A stretch of DNA of 64,000 nucleotides, taken from NCBI GenBank assembly GCA_003260075.1, contig QLIY01000008.1:1-64000 (forward strand), in the 5' to 3' direction. The notes beneath the pieces are model-generated. The model was given only the letters and a program-made list of their open reading frames with translations. It was not told the DNA's origin and made no database searches. Positions within the stretch are counted from its first letter, which is position 1. The number at the start of each line of letters is the position of its first letter. The position numbers and the translations under genes were made by a program. Shown here one piece after another: positions 41,601-56,600 of the stretch. Source of the DNA: Phallusia mammillata. Lineage: Eukaryota; Chordata; Ascidiacea; Phlebobranchia; Ascidiidae.

Positions 41601-44600
41601 ATACGGCTAATATCTTGTAACCAGCTGCACTGATAAGCTCTTACAGATCGAAACAGCGTGCGCACTGTCTGCAGCTTACTTAGCATATATTGGCTCGGTA
41701 CTTTTATAAACAAACTTTGTTTTACTAAAAGTGAGCAACAAAACGTGGTTAAAACACACTGAAACCATAACACAGGAAATTAAACTATTTTCCAGATAGT
41801 ACAATATTATCAATAATGTAACAATACATGTTTTAGCGCAATTGTGTTGTTACGTTGTCTTTCACCAAGCAAAATAAACTCAACTCAACACAATAACATG
41901 CTACAAACATATTTAAAGTTCGACCCACCATCGTTTGTCGATGTCTGTAGAAGCCACGCCTTGTCTAATCAGGGTTGACAGGATTCCGTCCGTCCATTCG
42001 TGAGTCATTGCGTCAAATTCACCGTACAACTGACCCATGGTGATTGACTTCGGGTTTAGCACGCTAACCTGAAATGTAAAAAACACGAATTAAACAACAA
42101 AGTTTGTTGAAACAGCTAAGTAATCTGCCAAACGTTTTGATTGATATGGTCTCATCAGTGCAGCTGGTGACAAGAGATTGGTCGTATTGGCTAGTGTAGA
42201 CATCTAACGGCATTGTAGTTTGTTAGAGTAACAGAGTAAACATGGCTATACACAAGCCGACACCGTTGAGACATTATAGGTTGAAACAGTGTGTACTGTC
42301 AGCAGTTTACTTATCACGTAATGCCTCTATGCATTTCTACTGATTATATAAAACTGAACTGATTTGGTAAAACACATTATTTTAAATTAGGTCAATATAA
42401 ATGCTATGCACATGATCTGTCCCACTAATAGTAGACATGTTAATGTCCACAAATACTATGCTTCTTTATTATTATTATTTTGGATTTAAATAATTTGATT
42501 TTTTCACAGTAGTTCAGGGCATTTTTTAAAGTACATTTTAACATGCAATTTAAAGCGACATATGAATTTATCGTAATCTACCCTTGTGAAGAAATACACA
42601 TTTTGCTTAAACAGCAGCACCGCTGTCTACAAGCAAGCAATTAGAAATTTTCTAGCAGCAGGGTTCCCGCGAAATTTTTGTTTATAAATTCCATGACTTT
42701 TCCAAAACTTTTCAAGTAAAAAAAACGAATTTCCATAACCTTAGCCGAAAAAAATCGAGCAATTCCCATAGTAAACTAGAAAAGAGGCTTTGGTATATGT
42801 AGCCAATTTTACCATACTTGCAACGAATATACAAACGTTACGTAATATATCTCTATCTGGCATCTTCAGGGGCCGAATTCCATACTTTTTCTTTTTTCAA
42901 AACTTTTCCAGGCCTTAATAATACAAATTTAAATTCCAGGGGGGGGGGTATTTTGCTTAAACAGCAGAACCGCTGTCTATAAGCAAGCAATTAGAAATTT
43001 TCTAGCAGCAGGGTTCCCGCGAAATGTTTGTTTATAAATTCCATGACTTTTCCAAAACTTTTCCAAAAAAAACCCCGAATTTCCATAACCTTAACCGAAA
43101 AAAATCGAGCAATTCCCATAGTAAAACTAGAAAACAGGCTTTGGTATATGCAGCCAATTTACCATATTTGCAACGAATATACAAACGTTACGTAATATAT
43201 CTCTATCTGGCATTTTCAGCCAAATTCCATACTTTTTCATGGACTTTTGCAAAAGTTGGCTTTTTTCAAAACTTTTCCAGGCCTTAATAATACAAATTTA
43301 AATTCCATAACCTTTCCAGGTTTTCCATACCCGCGGGAAACCTGTAGCAGTCTTTGTTTAAATTCAAATAAACCACAGATTGTTGAAACACTTACATGTA
43401 CGGCTTCATACGTTCCTCCGCTGATAGAAGGCTGACCTCTCAGTTGTGTCAGAGCTTTACCGAGTACGTTATAGCACTTGGTCTTGCCTGAACACGTCGG
43501 CCCAACCAACATAAGTCCGTGACGCACAATAGTAGTCTCGTACAATTGAATACATTTGGTGACGAACCCGTCGACCTCTTGAACTCCGACCTTTGGACAG
43601 GAATCCTTAATGGAGTCCATGAGAGCTCCGTAGTCGATTGCCTCTTCTTTGATCTTTGGGAAGAGATCAGACACTATGCCGCGGAAGAGCTTGAGATCGT
43701 CCAGAAGGAATTTGGGAACATTCACATCCCGGATGGCACGGAGGCAGATCACCTCCTCATCCATGTCCGGATGTTCCCGCTTCAGGTTGCCTAGGAGACG
43801 ATATATATTTATGATGAGGTATTTTATAAGGTTGCAAAAGTATAGTTTTACTAATGTTTTCGTTTATATCTTTTAGATTTGAAGTAAGTGTGTTATGTTT
43901 TTTTCAGCAATACTGCAGTACTCAAGGGCCATTTGTGCATGTCAACAGCCGGGTGCCAGTTCGATAGAGGTTTGCAACTTAGCCACGACAGAACTATAAT
44001 GCAGTTTATCTTTATGGACTTGTATTAATCTCTAGTTTGGGGATCACCTTACTGCGAAAAAAACAACCAAAGAAACTTGCATGTACAAAACATTCGTTAT
44101 TTTTTAAATAGCGGACAGAAATATAACGTCTTGTTAAAGGCAGTCAGCAAAGACGTAAGTAGGACTGGAATTTTCGGTTTTGAGTTTGGGCATAAACGAA
44201 TTATTTACGTCCCTGCCCACGTACTGAAGTTGCTACTAATGATCTAGTCTTACCAGCTGCTGATATGACGGTCTTAACAGCTCTCATGCCGAAATCGGGG
44301 GGGGGGCAAGGCAGTTAGACGTAAGTAGGACTGGAATTTTCGATTAAGGCTTTTGAGTTTGGGCATAAACGAATTGTTTACGATCGGATTTAAGACCCCT
44401 TCGCAACTCTGGTCCAAAAAGCATGTCCCTGCCCACGTACTGAAGTTGCTACTAATGATCTAAGCTTACCAGCTGCTGATATGACGGTCTTAACAGCTCT
44501 CATGCCGAAATCGTAGTGATCCTGTGAGCTAAGTTGTTCCGATGACAGTTTAAACGTTGTCACGATCTTCTTTGCAAGATGCTGGGGTTCAAAGAAGCAA

Positions 44601-47600
44601 TTTTAAGCAACGCAATACAAAAGATTTATGCCACAATTTTAGTACATTGTGCCTTTTAGTACAAGTTAATTTTTAGTGTAATTTTTTTTCTGGATCGTTT
44701 GTACGACTTATAGGCTAGGATTTCTTACACATTTTCAATAGCATGCCGATTTTTTTCAACCGCATGAATATTATTGATAGAACTTGCGTTCAATTTTCTG
44801 TTGCACGTGAACATTAAATTTGTAACACTACAACATGCAGCTTACAAATGAATAGGGGGGGGGGGAGTTGTTCCGATGACAGTTTGAACGTTGTCACGAT
44901 CTTCTTTGCAAGATGCTGGGATTCAAAGAAGCAATTTTAAGCAACGCAATACAAAAGATTTATGCCCCAATGTTAGTACATTGTGCCTTTCAGTACAAGT
45001 TAATTTTTAGTGTAATTTTTTTCTGGACTGTTTGTGCGACTTATAGGTAAGGTCTTCTTACACATTTTCAATGTCATGACGATTTTTTTCAACCGCAATG
45101 AATATTAATGATAGAACTTGCGTTCAATTTTCTGTTGCAAGTGAACATTAAATTTGTAACACTACAACATGCAGCTTACAAATGAATACTTTATACATAT
45201 CGAGTAATATAGAAAAATTGTCATATTTCCAACATTTTACTATGGTGTTTCTGAAACTTAAATCATAGATACAAACTAGAAAAGGCCACTACGTACCTTG
45301 GCATTGCTGAACCCAAAACTGTAGAGAGAAATCTCTGCAATCATAGCGTAGTCGGGCACCATCATCGCCACTGGTCGGAACAAGGCCTGTGTAGAAGTGG
45401 AATGATTTTGGATAAAAAATCGAATACTGAGCCCCATAATGTAGCCCCTAATAAGTAGAGAACGTTAAACTTCACGACAAGATTAAAATGGTTTTGTTTT
45501 TTGGCTTAGATGACAGACATAGTGGGGGGGGGGTAATACTGAGCCCCATAATGTAGCCCCTAATAAGCTGAAAACGTTGAACTTCAAGACAAGATTAAAA
45601 TGGTTTTGTTTTTTGGCTTAGATGACAGACATAGTTCAAGCGGATGCAGGGCTACTTATAATATTATTAAAATGTGTGGTGACTATTGTATATGTTTGTA
45701 TTGTGTTTAACCACCAACGATTAAAATCAATTCACATAATACATGTCAAAACGTATTTTTCTTTCCATTTAGTTTTTACTTTAGCATTCTCATGCTAATT
45801 TATACCAGTATTTATTTTTAGCGGTCAAAGTCTTGCATATTCGACTTACTTTTAGATTATCCGGAAGTTCTGTCCTTCCGGCGTATCCAGGGTTCATGGT
45901 GATGAACACGGCGCAAGAAGTTTTCAACGAAATCTCTACTCCTTCAAACATGAATCTATCCAATCTTGCGCTCTGAGCGTTCTGGATTGTTGCAATCTGC
46001 TGCGCCACGACTGATAACACCTGGAGAAGAGATCGGTTGATTAATAACATTCTGATAAAATATCTAAACTAAATGCATTTATTGCAACTTCTAAAATGGA
46101 CAGGTTTCTGGCAGATATGTTTTTAATTAAATTTGTTAAAATTTTTGATTGGAATTTAAACTAAATTGTAATACAAAATGCAATGAGTATAATTTCAAAA
46201 CTACACATATACACTTTGATTAGTACTATTTTGCTGATGCTTGACCAAGGCCAACCAATATAACTTTAAACCAGGGTTCGGTAACCAATGGCTCGCAAGC
46301 CGGATGTGGCTCTTGTGGTGAATGCTTCTGGGTTTCAGACAAAAAAACTCATTTCTTTTTATTTGTAATCAACATTGGTCATTTGGCAATTGGTGACTTG
46401 AGAGAAAAATTACATTTTTGGCAATTCTTCATTAACAATATTAATGCTTCAAAAACAGAGATCCTGGAAAATACAAATCTTTTCCCTAAATCCCAGGATT
46501 AGAAAAAGTGTCTCAAATGACAATCCCTAGTACAACCCACCTCAATATCAATCCGGTTGAACTCATCAAAGCAAGCCCATGCTCCTGAACTCGCCAAACC
46601 CTTGAAGAACTTTCCCATGGCCATGAAGTCGAGCTGGTCACTACAGTTGAACACGACAGTCTGAATCGCCAGCGCTTTGCCAAGATCTTTCGTGGTTTCA
46701 GTTTTTCCAGTTCCTGCTGGTCCAGCGGGGGCTCCCCCGAACTTGAGATGAAGGGCTCCCGTCAATGTGAGGTAACATCTGGTGAAACAGAATCATATGA
46801 TCGTGAATATGATACATCTTGTGAAAAATTATATTATCATGAAACATCTAGCACCAAATACTCATGAATATGTAAACATCTGGTAAAACAACGTGGGTTC
46901 ATTTGATGTATAATCACGGGATCGCAAACATAAAAAAATCATATGATTGTCAATATGACACAGCTGGGGTAAAACCATAAGATCATAATCATGAAACATC
47001 TAATGTAAAATCTTACAATCGGTTATGTTTCATGAAATAAAGATCTGTTTTTTTGGACTTAAACTAGCTGTTCTCACGATCGAATGTATTAATCAAAAGA
47101 CTGCTTTGACAAAACTACTGGGTTCATTTTATTCCGCAAAGTCAATAAATAAAAAAATATTTCAACTCACCGATCAGTTAGTGGAGTGATGACAAGTCGA
47201 CCAGTGTTTCCCAAATATTCGTATCCATAAGGAAACTCTGCGTTCACAGCTCGCACAAAAAGATTGTTCATCGTCCAATAGTATCTGAAAATACAACATA
47301 AACATTAAAAAAAACACTTCAATTGGGTATAACAGGTCGCAATTTTGCTCAGGTTATTATAGGACACAGGTAAAGTGTTCAAATCTCATGCATCGACATC
47401 TTGTAGCATGGTGAAGCTAGGAAGACCACATTTAATACGATGTAACTCTGTCTCGCCTACTCTTCGTTTCATTGTATGGGCTGACGCAAATCACAACAAA
47501 AATTGTCCGACAGGCAACCAGAAATTTGTCCGACTGGTAGAGCGCGAGTCCCGGAAAGACTCCTATCGTGGGTTTGAATCCCACCGGAGTCTAGATTTTT

Positions 47601-50600
47601 CTAGCCTGTGCCTCGCTATATGGGAATGCTTGGGAGACCAGCTGATTCGGTACAACGCCTTCAATACAGGTCTGGCGTACTGTGATTAGCAACCAGGAAT
47701 TTATCTTTTGTTCACCTCAGTTGACTGATCCATTCGAAATCGTTAACAGTTTCAACTTTTTCGTCACACAAATTCCCCACCACGTCTCTGGCATGGACCT
47801 GTAGATAGAACACATACATGAGGTTATGAAATGCCGCAACGATGCTCAAACGTCCTTTACACTGTCTGAGTTAACTATAGGTTGTTTAACGCCCTAAATA
47901 GAATTGTCACGACCGTTGTTACTAAATTGTGTCTTATTTACAGTTTTCAATCACTACTAATGTTGAGATTGCATTCACTGAACTTATTCGTTCTTTTATT
48001 TATTTTATGTATAATTTTGTGCATGTGTTAACAGACATAAGCTGTTATCAGATTTGTTAATATTAGGGTTTTTTCAGAGGTGTTTCTTTCTAGTCTATTT
48101 CAGTTTTATTTTTAGACTTATAATTTACTTTACAAGTACATATTTTTTGAATAATAAATATAGGGAAAAAAACTTTTTTGATATTTACAACTTACATGAG
48201 CTAGTTTAGAGCACTTTTATCATGATACAACTGCAATAAAGGTTACTCCACGAAACTGACCAACCAATCATAATAAGCCACGTCACTTACCTCTATGACG
48301 ATCAGCGCTGACATCATCATACGTTGCAGCGCTGTGAGTTTTCCTCGAACCAACTCTACAAGATCGTTCAACATCTGAATCAACCTCTCATGGAGTTCAG
48401 GCAGCTTCCCAGCTTCAATCGCCTCTTCCACGTATTTCGCCCAGTAAACTTGGGAAACTGCGATTACCACTTGACCTGGGGATATATTGGAAAATATTTT
48501 TGTTAACTTTGTTTCTTAATTAAGTTTATTATGTTAACAATTGAGTGCTGGTGTTGTAGACGTGGCAACTTGGTTGATCTCTCACTCAACCTATTAAGTT
48601 CAGTTATTGTTCGGTTAAATTCTTTGTTTTTATTTTATGATTATGTGTATTAATAATTTTGAACGTTTATAATATTCTATTTGAATAAGGAAATAATATA
48701 TCGCAAAGCACATATTATAAGTTGACACATTTGACTCTGGAATTACGACTGGGGGGGGGGGCCTCTCACCCAACCTATTAAGTTCAGTTATTGTTTGGTT
48801 AAATTCTTTGTTTTTGTTTTATGATTATGTGTATTAATAACTTTGAACGTTTATAATATTCTATTTGAATAAGGAAATAATATATCACAAAGCACATATT
48901 ATAAGTTGACACATTTGACTCTGGAATTACGACTGGTGTTGCAAAAGTAGAAATCAATAATTATTATGGGTTTATTAGCAATAACGGGAATACTTTTCTT
49001 AAATAAGGTTTAGGCGTTAAATGGTGAAAAACGTGAAAATAAACCATTGCTTGCAAGTCACAAGAATACGTTGGCATATTTTTCTTACATAAAGTTTTCC
49101 GGATAAAATGGTGGATAACGTAAAAACAAAAAAAAAGAGACAGACAAATCAGAAGAAATGTTACATTTTTTGTAGATAGAGTTTTCTCGATTAAATGGTG
49201 GAGACTATTTTTAAAAAAATTTAAATAATTATCAAACCGAAAATGAAGACAAAAATAAAGATTTCACCTGGCCAGTTAAGCACCCATTCCGTTCGTTTAG
49301 TCTCCATGTAATCGATCACCGCTTTATCGCACTGATTCCTCACTGATTGCATCATTACTCTCTCTACTTCGCCCAACCAATCTTCAACGTTTCCTGTCGG
49401 ATAAAGATCTTCAGAAAACTGCACGTGCTCCCCCTCGCCCGAAATCATCTCAGTCATCTTCATGTCAGACTCGAAATTGATCTGTAAACAACAATCAGTC
49501 TTGTGACGTCATAATCCACAAACAATAATAATGTATTTAGGTATTGGAACTCGTTGTAAGCTATCTTGTCGAAACACAATAGCCAAAATAATGTCATCAT
49601 AGCACATAAGGGTATGTTGAAGCGGTCGAAACTTTATTGAGCAGCGGCGCCATGTCCGAGTCATGTTAGAAACGTGTAAGAGGTAGAACAACGCGAAATC
49701 GGCGTAATGTAATGGTATTTGCGTTGCTCTTACACACACAAAACCTTGGGATTTTTTTCCTTTTCAGATTTCTTTTATGTAAAAAAAATTATTCAACATT
49801 TTGTCACTTTTTACGATTAAAAACACATTCTAAACAGTTTCGTGCCGCAAGTCTATTTATTGTGCAAAAAAGATACTCAAAGAACGTTATCTTTGCAGCA
49901 GTTTGAGCACAGTAGAAATACCAAAGCACTTTGGAGCTAGCAATCGTTGTTTCGATTTGCATATTAGCCCTTTGATAGATTCTCTGCAAGTTGGAGGATT
50001 ATAGAGAAAATTCGCACCTTGAAAACATTCTCGAAGCATTTTCTTAGATGAGGTTGCACAGCGGTCGGATCTTTGGTTTGAGACAAAATCTCAAGAAGTT
50101 CGTCGTCCGATAAAAAGTAAAATCTGAGGAAAGGAATAAATTTGAGAATAAAAATAATACAAGAGGCTGATAACGTGTTGTGCTCCAACAAGCGTGCTTG
50201 GAAAATCAAATAATATCCAGTAAAAACGTAAACTATCGTAGTTTAAGTTAAAATAAATTTCAGCAATAGCAATTACATTGAGTTTGCAGAAAATGAGAAC
50301 AACTACACAATTTTAAGTAAATATATATTGTATAAAGCAATGAGTGCATCGAATTCGTAAATATAAAATGTTTTTGCTTTAAGTGAGTTGACTTCAACAA
50401 CAATTTAATATTTGTGACTAATAATGATTGTTTCTTTTTACAAGCAATCCAGTGTAAAGAAATGGGTGCATATTTTTTAATAGCAATTGCCGAGCTTTCT
50501 CCATGCTTACCTGGGAAAAGCAGATCTCTTGGTTTCCAAATACTCGCTCAGTCCCTTCTGTACTTGCTCCAGAAGTTTGTTGCACTCCTTCAAGCTCTCC

Positions 50601-53600
50601 AGAAGACGGGAGTCGGAACACAGGGAAATCACCTGAAACGATACCCCAAATTACATAGACAATGCTTCATAATCCAGTAAGATAAAAACAAAACATTTTT
50701 TAGTAACTTAGTTTAAAAGGTATCATTCGCAAGTCAAATTTAAACGGAACAGTTTAATTTGCAGGGGGGGGGGAACAATACATTTTTTAGTAACCTCGTT
50801 TGAAAGGTATCATTCGCAAGTCAAATTTAAACGGAACAGTTTAATTTGCAAACAGACTGCAAATTCACAACGCCAAAATAAACCGAAAAATCTCAACATT
50901 GAAAAAGCTTCACAACTTGCTGAAACTATTTTAGACTTAAGATGAACATAAATTCACAACTGGGATCAGCCTGAAGCGTCTATGTAGATCAGCGATCACG
51001 GCAACGATATTGTTTTTGACTTTAAAATTTGTAACTAAACTACATAATTCCCCAAACCTGTGTGTTGTCATTTGCGTTCTTCATAATTTTCCTCCACATT
51101 CTCTCCATGGTCTGATATCTCTTCCCTTCCACCGGGAGCTGCCGGTTGATGTCCTCCGAACTGAAGATCGGCTCCAAGTATAACCACGATCTCTGGCACA
51201 CCAACCACTCATCCAACACGTCCTAATGGATGAGAACAAGTGTAAATATACGAACATTGTAGATAACTGCTTTTTAATATTTACTTCACGTAGAAACATC
51301 GAGGCCCTGAAGGAACAATATATTTCAATGAAAAATGTGCCCCGTTCTTCTTACAACTGAGTCCAGATCATAGTACGCTAGGCCTATTGAAGGTGTCATA
51401 CCGAATCAGCCGGCCACCGAGCATTTACCACAAGGTAAGGCGTAGGCCAGAAAAAAATCTAGCCTGCGGTGGGATTCGAACCCACGACAGAAGTCTTTCG
51501 GGGACTCGCGCTTCACCAAATGAGCTACACAGGCTCAGTGGTAAGCCCGTCGAAAGTCGAATGACTAGCACCGTTGCTGGACTCGTAATTTGAGATCAAC
51601 GTCCACATTCTCACCTGAGTCATACTCAGCTTTCCCTCCCAAGTGCTGAGGGGGGGGGGGCGAACTGAGCTACACAGGCCCAGTGGTGAGCCCGTCGAAA
51701 GTCGAATGACTAGCACCGTTGCTGGCCTCGTAATTTGAGATCAAATTCCACATTCTCACCTGAGTCATACTCAGCTTTCCCTCCCAAGTGCTGATTCGCT
51801 CTTCGAAGGGTTTCTTGTAAGGGGAGAACGACATCGTTTGTGTCATCACAATGTGATCGTCCAGTAATTGTGATGCCTCTTCCGGTGACTTGATAATGTA
51901 AGTTCCGGTTTCCTTGTAAGCTTTCACCTGTTTTTTGAAGAGAAATTATTCGTTTCAAACAAAAGCTTATGTTGTCTTGTCGACGGTTGCCATTGACGAC
52001 AGACGTTCAGGTTTTTCTATTCGTCAATTAAGTTTACTTGACATCGAAACGTATATTTCATTAACTAACGAATATAATGGCTCAAATAGACGTAAAAAGC
52101 GACGCTTTATTATTTAGACATTTCGGCAAATGCTCACGCCATCATCAGTGATATGTGGGGCCACATCAGTTACATCCGTTTATATCCAGTTAAGTCTTAT
52201 AAACGATTGACAAAAAGGTGCGAAACAAGCATCGCGTAAAAACGATAGACAAGTAATTATTTTGCTTTTGGCCTTTTAAACTACAGTCTTATCAATGTTT
52301 TATTAAAGTGTAACTATTTTTCGTTTCAAAAACGATCGTGTTGGGAAGTGTGTCATCACCGTAGTGACGATAAGATAAGCATTCAACAAAGCAATTGCTT
52401 GTAGAGCAGAGGACAGTTGATAAAGTAAGGGGAGTTAGTTACAAGCTAGAAATCACAACTCAAAGTACAGCAAGATCACCTCAAAGTTAATAGGTTCCCA
52501 TTCTTTTTCCATCTTGTCGAGAGCTTGTTCAATGCTAAACTCCTTCCCAGCTACTTCGGCAACCTTAGGGGGGGGGGACAAGATCACCTCAAAGTTAATA
52601 GGCTCCCATTCCTTCTCCATCTTGTCAAGAGCTTGTTCAATGCTAAACTCCTTCCCAGCTACTTCGGCAACCTTAGCAATCTTGTCAATGTGCTCAGCTA
52701 AATTCATTTCCAAACATTTGCTGAAGGTCAAAGTCGCCTGAGCAAGATTTGTATTAAATACGCAACCTCAAAAATTGAAAATAAGAGATAACATATCGCT
52801 TAGACGTGTATTGACTAACAATTTTTGAATCTTTTTTCCCGAGATCACAATAATCCAAAATGGGGTGATATTAAAAAAAGATAAGGACGTTTGAAATTGT
52901 ATTGTTGGTTTTTAAATTTTTAACTTTTATTCAATAAGTTTTGGGCAAATTGTAGGCGGTTAATTGGGTCTTCAATTATGGTAATGAGTTGGGTCATCCT
53001 ATTTTTAAGCATATTTTAAAGTTATGTCAGTAAACGAAAAAATACAAACTTTTTACTGAAACCGTTGATTAAACAAAGGTTGCTAAATCTGCTTTTATTT
53101 TTTAAACTTATAAACGAAAGTTTGATCTACGATAACCTTTTGGTAATTTCAAAAGTTGATTTGGTTTATCACATTATAACGCAGTGTTTCTTAACCTTTT
53201 TAGCGCTTGTACCCTTTAAGCTTTTATGAAACTTAGGTGTTGAATGCATGCATTAAAACAGTCTTGTAAGTTCAGCAATATTTACAGCACACCAACAATC
53301 AGTCAATTCAACTCAGTCAAAGATACATAACAAAGTAACTTGTTATGCATTCTTCACAAATATGTCTAACTAGCGCATAATTTCACACTGCCTGTCGTAC
53401 CCCCTGCTTTGGTGCTTCGAACCCCCAAGGGGTACACGTACCCTTGGTTAAGAATCCCTGTTATAACGTTTTTAAACCAACACCCTGTCGACCACATACT
53501 TTAGGCTGAACAGAAAAACCAAGTTCTTTGGACAAGAGATCCCAATGTCTGATTCTCATTCCGGGATTTCGGAGTCCCTGTATGAGTGGGATGAAAGGCT

Positions 53601-56600
53601 TGAAATCCTCCACCTGTGTTTTCATCTGCATCGCCACCTGCTGGACGCCTGTGCAAGAATTGCTGAGTCAGCATAATTAAAAAGTTTGTTCATGGTGTAG
53701 ACCACGTAAGGCAAACTTAGCAGCGTTTTAGGACCGTTAACATAAAGCTAAAAAAAAAAAAACTAAGCAGCATTTTCTGATCGTTTTAGCAGTAACATTT
53801 AAACCGATTCAAGTCAGCGCTTTGTCTTTGAACACTGTTATTCTTAATTAAATTGCTTTGCATCACAACAACGGCATATAATACAATTGCCAATGTCTTT
53901 TAGTATAAACACTTTCTAACAAATGTTTCAAATTTTCACCTATGTCAAATTATGCAAAATAAATGAATTAAAAAAATTATTTGTGACAAGGGGGGGGGGG
54001 ATGTCTTAGCATAAACACTTTCTAAAAAAATGTTCCAAATTTTCACCCATGTCAAATTATGCAAAATAAGTTCATTAAAATAATATTTGTGACAAATATT
54101 TCAAAAAATATAAATATCAAATAATACTTGATAGCTTTTTTTTAATAAAATATTTTTTTAAATAATCTCTACAGTGCCATTTTCGTTTCAAAATTGTACA
54201 TGTACAATAAAACTTTCAATATCAATTAGGCCTAAGCAAAAATAAAATCCAGCTCTACCGACCAGGAATCTCCTTGAACTGCTTGGCGCACTTGTGCAGA
54301 ACCCGAAAGCTGTCATTCACGCTACGCTCCAGTTGCTCGGGGTCAATCGAGGTCAGCGGGTCATTCATCCATGACTCGTGCCATCTCATCCAATCAGAAG
54401 TGGTCGTCCAAAGGTCACGGTAAGGTTGGAAATCTTTCACCAGCTTGTTCAGTTTATCGTACTGCATTGCGTCACACACGGACGTGTTACGTCACAATGC
54501 CGCGTGTTTGTGACGTCACGATGTTGATGTCATAGATGATGATGGTTAGTTGATGACGAAATGAGGTTGATGACGTAAAGATGAAGTTAAGCGTAGCATG
54601 AAAAGCAAAAATATATCTAATAGAAATTAACAATATTTTTATGCCAATCGAAAAAACAACAACAAAGATTGTTTTGTTGACGAATATCGTTTACGGTTTT
54701 CCTGTGAACAAAACACACATATATATTTTTCTCATGTTCTATTGAACCTGTTGTTAAAATATAAGAATAAAGCTCTGTGGTCTTGTAGCATAATTGAGGT
54801 GAAATCTTTGCTTTAAATCTATGCAAGTTAGAACACTACTGTGCCACACCAACTGTAGTACTTTTTTTGTCTATTTTGAAGCAACCAGGAAAATGGAAAA
54901 GTGAAAAAAATCGTTTACGAGTTAAGCGACTAAACTAAAATCTAGTTGCGTCTATTCTAAATTCACTACATGACCTACGATAATGGAACGTGACGTAACG
55001 AACGGGCACTGTGACGTCACTGACAATACACAGACGAACAAAGCCGTTTGTTGGAGGCATTATCACCCAACAAACGAACCTTGTTTGTCCATAGTAGGAA
55101 TAAACTGAGCAGCGCTCGAAAAAGATTTGAAGTTAGGGCAGAGCCTAAACCTTATATTTCGACCAATGAACGACCAGTAACGTGAAAGGATTAGAAGGGG
55201 TTGGAGGAAAGGCCACGTCAACTTAACTTCGTCGGACGATAGAAATGTTAATTTCACCACAAGGAAAAAAAACGACAGAGGGCGCTATGGTGTCTCACGT
55301 AACGTAGGGGCCTTGACCGAATGGTCTGGCGCGCCTGACCCATATACAGACATAAAAAAGGGGGGGGGGAACATAATGTACCAAGACATGATGAGTCATA
55401 ATAAAAGATGACAGTGGTGTGAAATCTACCCAAACTCAAACAAATAAAATTTTAATTAAATCGAACATTTTACATTAATTTTAAGAGATTGGGGGGGGGG
55501 TAATTCCGATGTTAACTTTAATGAATTAATAAGGCAAATCAATATTCAAGCATTTAAACATAATGTACCAAGACATGATGAGTCATAATAAAAGATGACA
55601 GTTGTGTGAAATTTACCCAAACTCAAACAAATAAAATTTTAATTAAATCGAAAATTTACATTCATTTTGAGAGATTAAAAAAATTAGCTAGAATCACAAA
55701 ATTGGGAGCGACAGAAATCTTACAAGGTTTTGGCAGAGGGGGCAAGAGCTACATATACGACAGACTTGCTTTTAATAATTTTAAATCCATCTCCCCGTGT
55801 TTGGGCCTAGATTTTATCAGCTTGGTTTGTTTAAAATTAAAACTGAATGATAAATTTGTTTGTGTTTTTAACGTGAAGTCAACAAAACCAGACGTTTAAT
55901 GTGATTTTTAATCGATTAAAGGATTTCGGTTATCAGTTTAAGGAGCGGAAACGGACTGTTTGCAAAAGATAAGACTACGATCATTTGCTTGATAACGCAC
56001 TCCTTGACTTTCGCAGTAAATATTTTACGAACGTGTTTTGTAGAGGGTAAAAGTCAACGTTCAAATAGTTTTCCTTTGACGCGGTAGTTTTTAACATTAC
56101 CAGAGAGCCACATCAAATGTTACGAATTTTTATAGTTTTGCATAAGTATGAGTAATGTTAAAGTCATGAGGTTTTTAAGATCCCGATAATATTTGAGGAC
56201 ATTAATCAAATCGGATTGTTAACGTTATGGCACATTTGACATTTAAATTTGATCTGTTTTCGGCGCAGCTTTGTTTGTTTTTAGTTTGTTAAATTTGACG
56301 TGATCTTTCCTCTACCCACGTGACACGGTCATGGTTGAATAACCACATCGTCGAAAAAATGCCTCAAAACAATGAGAAATAAGAAACAACATTAGAAAGT
56401 AATATAACCACAACGTAACTATCAACCAGTTTTGGTGATATCAAATCACTTGAGAGATAGGCTCTCAGCTTTGAATAGACAGTGATTTTAGGCACATGTT
56501 GATAAATTGTTTGCAAACGGTCCAGAAACTCGTTCATTTTCTTTCAACAAATTAAACCCTGCAGTTTTCTGGGGGGGGGGGGATTTCCAACCAGTTTTGG

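Noticed and set aside
43519..43794. 91-codon plus-strand open frame
   Set aside because: Antisense shadow of DNAH1 exon 18, the longest dynein exon.
51455..51540. tRNA gene
   Set aside because: A and B boxes are present, but the cloverleaf is incomplete and the sequence continues into the SINE tail shared by many copies.
55606..55899. 97-codon plus-strand open frame
   Set aside because: AT-rich, in a duplicated intron block, no domain or splice context recognised.
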